In this document: piece after piece, positions 61,566 through 64,000 of the stretch
Layout of the letters: every line of letters starts with the position of its first letter
How positions within the stretch are numbered: position 1 is the stretch's first letter
Translations under genes and position numbers: made by a program
Notes under the pieces: generated by a model
Databases searched by the model: none
The model's input: only the letters and a program-made list of their open reading frames with translations
What the model was told of the DNA's origin: nothing
From: Solea solea
Lineage: Eukaryota; Chordata; Actinopteri; Pleuronectiformes; Soleidae
DNA length: 64,000 nt
Direction: 5' to 3'
Assembly (NCBI RefSeq): GCF_958295425.1
Contig: NC_081144.1
Coordinates: 20,994,853-21,058,852, forward strand

Positions 61566-61665
61566 AACTCCATGCAGAAAGACCGTTGTTCTGACCCGGG
61601 CTCAAACCCGGGTCTTCTTGCTCCCAAGGCAACAGTGCTAACCACTACACCAATCGTGTGGCCCC
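61249..61665 (-). mobile_element. Near full-length V-SINE
   Basis: On the minus strand it starts with a tRNA-like head with A box (TGGTGTAGTGGTTAGC, about 61654-61639) and B box (GGGTTTGAGCC, about 61600). Next comes the conserved centre (tctgcatggagtttgcgtg ... ggttttctccggtttcttcc), then the body. The tail, aatttcccctcggggataaa, ends in (ATCT)n at 61249-61262. A (CA)n tract of about 44 bp (61519-61562) has expanded inside the centre. Head, core and LINE-like tail are all present, so this is the best reference copy in the window. Confidence 0.8.
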
Positions 61666-61679
61666 ACTTAAAACTCATT

Positions 61680-62008
61680 GGAGATGATTGGTGTTAAATA
61701 TCATGACCGGGAAACAGTGTTGCCATGGCAACTGTGCAAAGTCGGATTTTCGCGGGAGAAAAAGGACCTTGGTCCTGATGGTACTCACGAAAATTGACGA
61801 CAGTAGGGCATCGTCATGCCTGATAGCTCAACAGCGCCCCCTAGAAAATGGTAAATCCAAAGCCCCAGCATCTGTTTTTGCCTATACACATGAGAGTTGG
61901 CACACACGTTTATCAGGAAATCTACAATAAATGAGAAAAAGTGAGGATCCGATAGTGCTGCTTGCAGCATTTATCATCATTATCATCATTATTATTATTA
62001 TTATTATT
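61680..62008. repeat. Teleost dispersed repeat ending in (ATC/ATT)n
   Basis: Order of motifs: accgggaaacagtgttgcc, tcaacagcgccccctagaaa, gttggcacacacgtttatc and tgctgcttgcagcatttatc, then (ATC)n/(ATT)n at 61972-62008. The same order occurs in a widespread fish repeat. It carries a perfect RFX X-box (61719-61732) and a CTCF-like core. Confidence 0.5.
61719..61732. promoter_or_regulatory. Perfect RFX X-box inside a dispersed repeat
   Basis: GTTGCCATGGCAAC is a perfect 14-bp palindrome and the optimal RFX dimer site. It is 1.4 kb upstream of the start codon at 63117 and lies within the repeat 61680-62008. Confidence 0.45.
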
Positions 62009-63039
62009 GAACCCTGGGCTTATGACTGAATGAACTGCATAAATATAACTTGGTCACTCTACTGTTTGCAACACACACACCAGTGTATACTTTAATGTGA
62101 CCAGTCTGAGGCCCCCCTCAAAAAATTCATGCTCTTTAATCAGCATGTTGTGTCTCACTTGCTAATGGATTATTGTAGTAAAGGTGCAGTGCTCATTAAT
62201 ATAGATGTGACAAAATAAGCCTTTTGTGTGTCTATAGGAATCTCATGAGAGCAAAAACAAAAGCCTTACACGCTTTATGTGGACCTATTTCTCTACCCTC
62301 TATCAAAGAAAGATCATTACAAAGAAAATATTCTCTTGTGGATGTCACTGTTCTAGGATTAGTAAATACACTAACCACTCACATGAGTAGAAACACTGAA
62401 TATTTTTGGATGAACAATAGTCATGAATTCATTCACATACAACGAGCTGGGGAGCAGACAATTGTTAGTGGAGCTGGCCACTGCATCGCCATAACACAAA
62501 ACCTGCTATTTAAATAACATAAACATTGTCTTTTCCATGGAGAGAGTGTAATCTATTATCTTCCCAAACCTCCATAAGTTTTTGTTCTTTAATTTGAAAA
62601 TCACTTTGGTGACTTTCAAGCGGCCAACTACATTTTAGCACCGTTCAGGGCCATTGTTGTGCACAAAAAGCAGGCGCACAGTTCCCGACCGCTGCCTAAT
62701 GATTCTGATAATAACAGACAGGGGGTGGTGAGTTTGAAAGAGGCTACACGCAAACAATTAGCTCTCAAATGCTGCAGCTCACCAGAGGATAATTATGCAG
62801 TGTGCTCGCATACACTCAGGTCTTTGTCTCGCGTTGGAATACACAAAACATCAGCACGTCTCATTTTCCAAGCAACAGAAGCAGAGGAGAAGGAGGAGAA
62901 GGCTTTGAGTTTGGTTTTTTTTCTCCTCACAATTCATTTTATGTTGCAGAACACTGCCTCGTGCTTGAAGGGGATGTTTGTACATTTTCTAATAAGCACA
63001 GTTTCCTGTCGAGAGCCAGGTCATTGTTGTGTGTGCAAG
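62009..63039. other. Unassigned sequence upstream of the 63117 gene
   Basis: No repeat family recognised. It may hold distal promoter elements of the gene to its right. Confidence 0.4.
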
Positions 63040-63116
63040 ACGAGAGGTGATAATACGCCACGGTCACTTGCCACGTGACAGCGATGAGAGCCGAGCTTGC
63101 TTAGCGTGCTCCCGCC
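63040..63116 (+). promoter_or_regulatory. Probable promoter/5'UTR with an E-box upstream of the 63117 start codon
   Basis: The stretch is richer in G+C and CpG than its AT-rich surroundings. It contains CCACGTGAC (palindromic CACGTG at 63072-63077), the core bound by USF, MYC/MAX and TFE-type bHLH-zip proteins. There is no TATA box, as is usual for CpG-type promoters. The transcription start is not visible from sequence. Confidence 0.4.
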
Positions 63117-63204
63117 ATGGAGGAGGTAAAAGTGGAAGAAAATGAAAAGTTAACTTTTGAAGTTACCGGCGGAGACACCGTCTGTGGACTTAAAGATCCA
63201 GTGG
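63117..63204 (+). CDS. Putative first coding exon of an unidentified gene that runs off the right edge
   Basis: The frame opens with ATG in an ideal Kozak context (CCGCCATGG) and runs 29 codons, beginning MEEVKVEENEKLTFEV, then reaches a strong splice donor (GTGG, then gtaagagt) with intron phase 1. Without splicing the frame would stop four codons later, so splicing is needed. The peptide is acidic and lysine-rich at its start, followed by a more mixed segment containing GGDTVCGLKDP. There is no signal peptide or membrane segment. I do not recognise the protein family and assign no function. The exon lies in a GC-richer, CpG-containing pocket with a CACGTG box 40 bp upstream, as expected of a vertebrate promoter. 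The next exon is not in the window. The start and donor are seen directly; that this is a real gene is inference. Confidence 0.55.
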
Positions 63205-63297
63205 GTAAGAGTGAATGAAATCGAGACAGCTGATTGTAACACAATGACCACTAGATGAAAGGAAAATAACGCCAACGCATAATATGTCCACTTTCAG

Positions 63298-63327
63298 ATT
63301 ATTACCTGTATTTATACAGGTAATAAT
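63298..63327. repeat. Short perfect hairpin (14-bp arms, 2-base loop)
   Basis: ATTATTACCTGTAT at 63298-63311 is followed by TT and then its exact reverse complement at 63314-63327; (AAT)n continues to the right. It is too short and AT-rich to claim a microRNA precursor. Confidence 0.7.
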
Positions 63328-63411
63328 AATAATGTTCCAGACAAATGTACAATACAACAAACAACAATTAGTTATGGATAGTCAGAAAAACAGCAGTACA
63401 GAGTGTCAATC

Positions 63412-63490
63412 TAATGCACTGAATCCCAAAGACTGGGTCGGGACCCACAGATGGGTCACGGGAGATTTCTCTTAGGGTCCCAAAACAAAT
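63412..63490. mobile_element. hAT-like DNA transposon terminal remnant
   Basis: The stretch reads like the well-known fish end sequence of the type 'cccaaagactgggtcgggaccc ... gatgggtcacgggaga', here split by mutations. Only one end is visible and no target duplication was found. The family assignment is from memory of the motif. Confidence 0.4.
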
Positions 63491-63534
63491 TAGCAGAATT
63501 TCCCCAACCTTGAACTCATGATTTATGCATCTAC

Positions 63535-63800
63535 TTCTCCTTCCTTTGGCTCCTCTCTTCAGGGGTTGCCACAGCAGATCATCTGCCTCCATCTCGCCTC
63601 CGGCCATCATTAGCACAATTTCCACCGGCACCCTGTTTGTCAACAGCATCGATGTCATTATTAACCTGAGTTTCAACCGACCTGGTATAGCAGTATTATT
63701 TTAACTGATCCACATATTTGATTTGGTAAAGGTTTATGTCGGATGTCCTTCCTGATGCAATCCTCCTCGTTTATCCAGGACACTGGATAGGGTCCTGCAG
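63535..63800 (+). repeat. Teleost dispersed repeat (SINE-like, unnamed)
   Basis: Two blocks, 63545-63600 (ggggttgccacagcagatcatctgcc, interrupted here for length) and 63717-63780 (gatttggtaaaggttta, then ggatgtccttcctgatgcaa), match a repeat I have seen in many fish loci. They are separated by about 120 bp of diverged sequence. No promoter boxes can be made out. Confidence 0.45.
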
Positions 63801-64000
63801 TTGCTGGGTTAAATGACAAGCATAACATTACATTTAATTTAATTTACCTAACATCTTATGGTAATTCTATGTTTACCAAGTCAAAATGATATCAGGTGTT
63901 ACAGATATGGCTGTAAATGAGTTGCTCTTGTCATGATTTATATCAGTGATTTTGTGATAGTTTACCATCTTGAAAAAGTGGGTCTTCAGATAGAAGTTTG

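Larger units (their letters stand above)
63205..64000 (+). other. Inferred intron 1 of the 63117 gene (partial), carrying repeats
   Basis: Everything right of the donor at 63205 would be first intron. It contains a 14-bp-arm hairpin (63298-63327), a hAT-like terminal remnant (63412-63490) and a dispersed repeat (63535-63800). No acceptor followed by a convincing exon is visible before the window ends. Confidence 0.4.

Noticed and set aside
63298..63327. MicroRNA precursor
   Set aside because: Arms of only 14 bp and a 2-base loop are too short.
1..64000. CRISPR arrays, operons, prophage or a bacterial defence system
   Set aside because: Composition, SINEs, microsatellites and splice signals show vertebrate DNA; no spaced direct repeats or prokaryotic genes are present.

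Overview
The window looks like a piece of a ray-finned fish (teleost, probably percomorph) nuclear chromosome. This rests on its content: short tRNA-derived SINEs of the teleost V-SINE type, hAT-, Harbinger- and Tc1/mariner-like DNA transposons, very many (CA)n/(GT)n tracts, and a 28S rDNA fragment of fish type. There are no operons and no bacterial-style genes. No open frame is longer than about 160 codons, and the longest ones lie over microsatellites or repeats. Family names for repeats come from recognising typical sequence features, not from a database search.

Layout. 1-9 kb: mostly unassigned DNA with two copies of one SINE family (about 1.7 and 3.5 kb, minus strand), a decayed Ty3/gypsy RNase H scrap (2.7 kb), a V-SINE (5.4 kb), a 170-bp (TA)n tract and a small hAT-like element. 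9.0-9.7 kb: a 240-bp fragment of 28S rRNA followed by a possible spliced exon. 10-17 kb: long quiet tracts, one Harbinger-like MITE, and a block with developmental-enhancer-like motifs (13.2-13.9 kb). 17.5-18.7 kb: a 1.24-kb Harbinger-like element with TTA target duplication and a second element nested inside it. 21-26 kb: dispersed repeats tied to CA/GT microsatellites, with a small MITE. 27-36 kb: largely unassigned, with an RFX-type X-box, a 560-bp repeat with inverted ends and a C28/(CA)n/polypyrimidine cluster at 35.7-35.9 kb. 36.9-37.8 kb: a hAT-like non-autonomous element. 38-49 kb: mostly unassigned, with two weak candidate exons, a LINE-like 3' end and a SINE. 49-56 kb: microsatellite-associated repeats carrying two clean MITE insertions, plus a further MITE copy. 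58.4-59.0 kb: a Tc1/mariner transposase relic with an internal deletion. 61.2-62.0 kb: a full V-SINE and a second repeat carrying a perfect RFX X-box.

The only convincing protein-coding start is at 63117: a short GC-richer stretch with a CACGTG box, an ideal Kozak ATG, 29 codons and a strong splice donor. The gene would continue beyond the right edge, and the last 0.8 kb would be its first intron. I could not identify its product. The rest reads as an intergenic or intronic, repeat-seeded region, and I found no evidence of a new multi-gene system.
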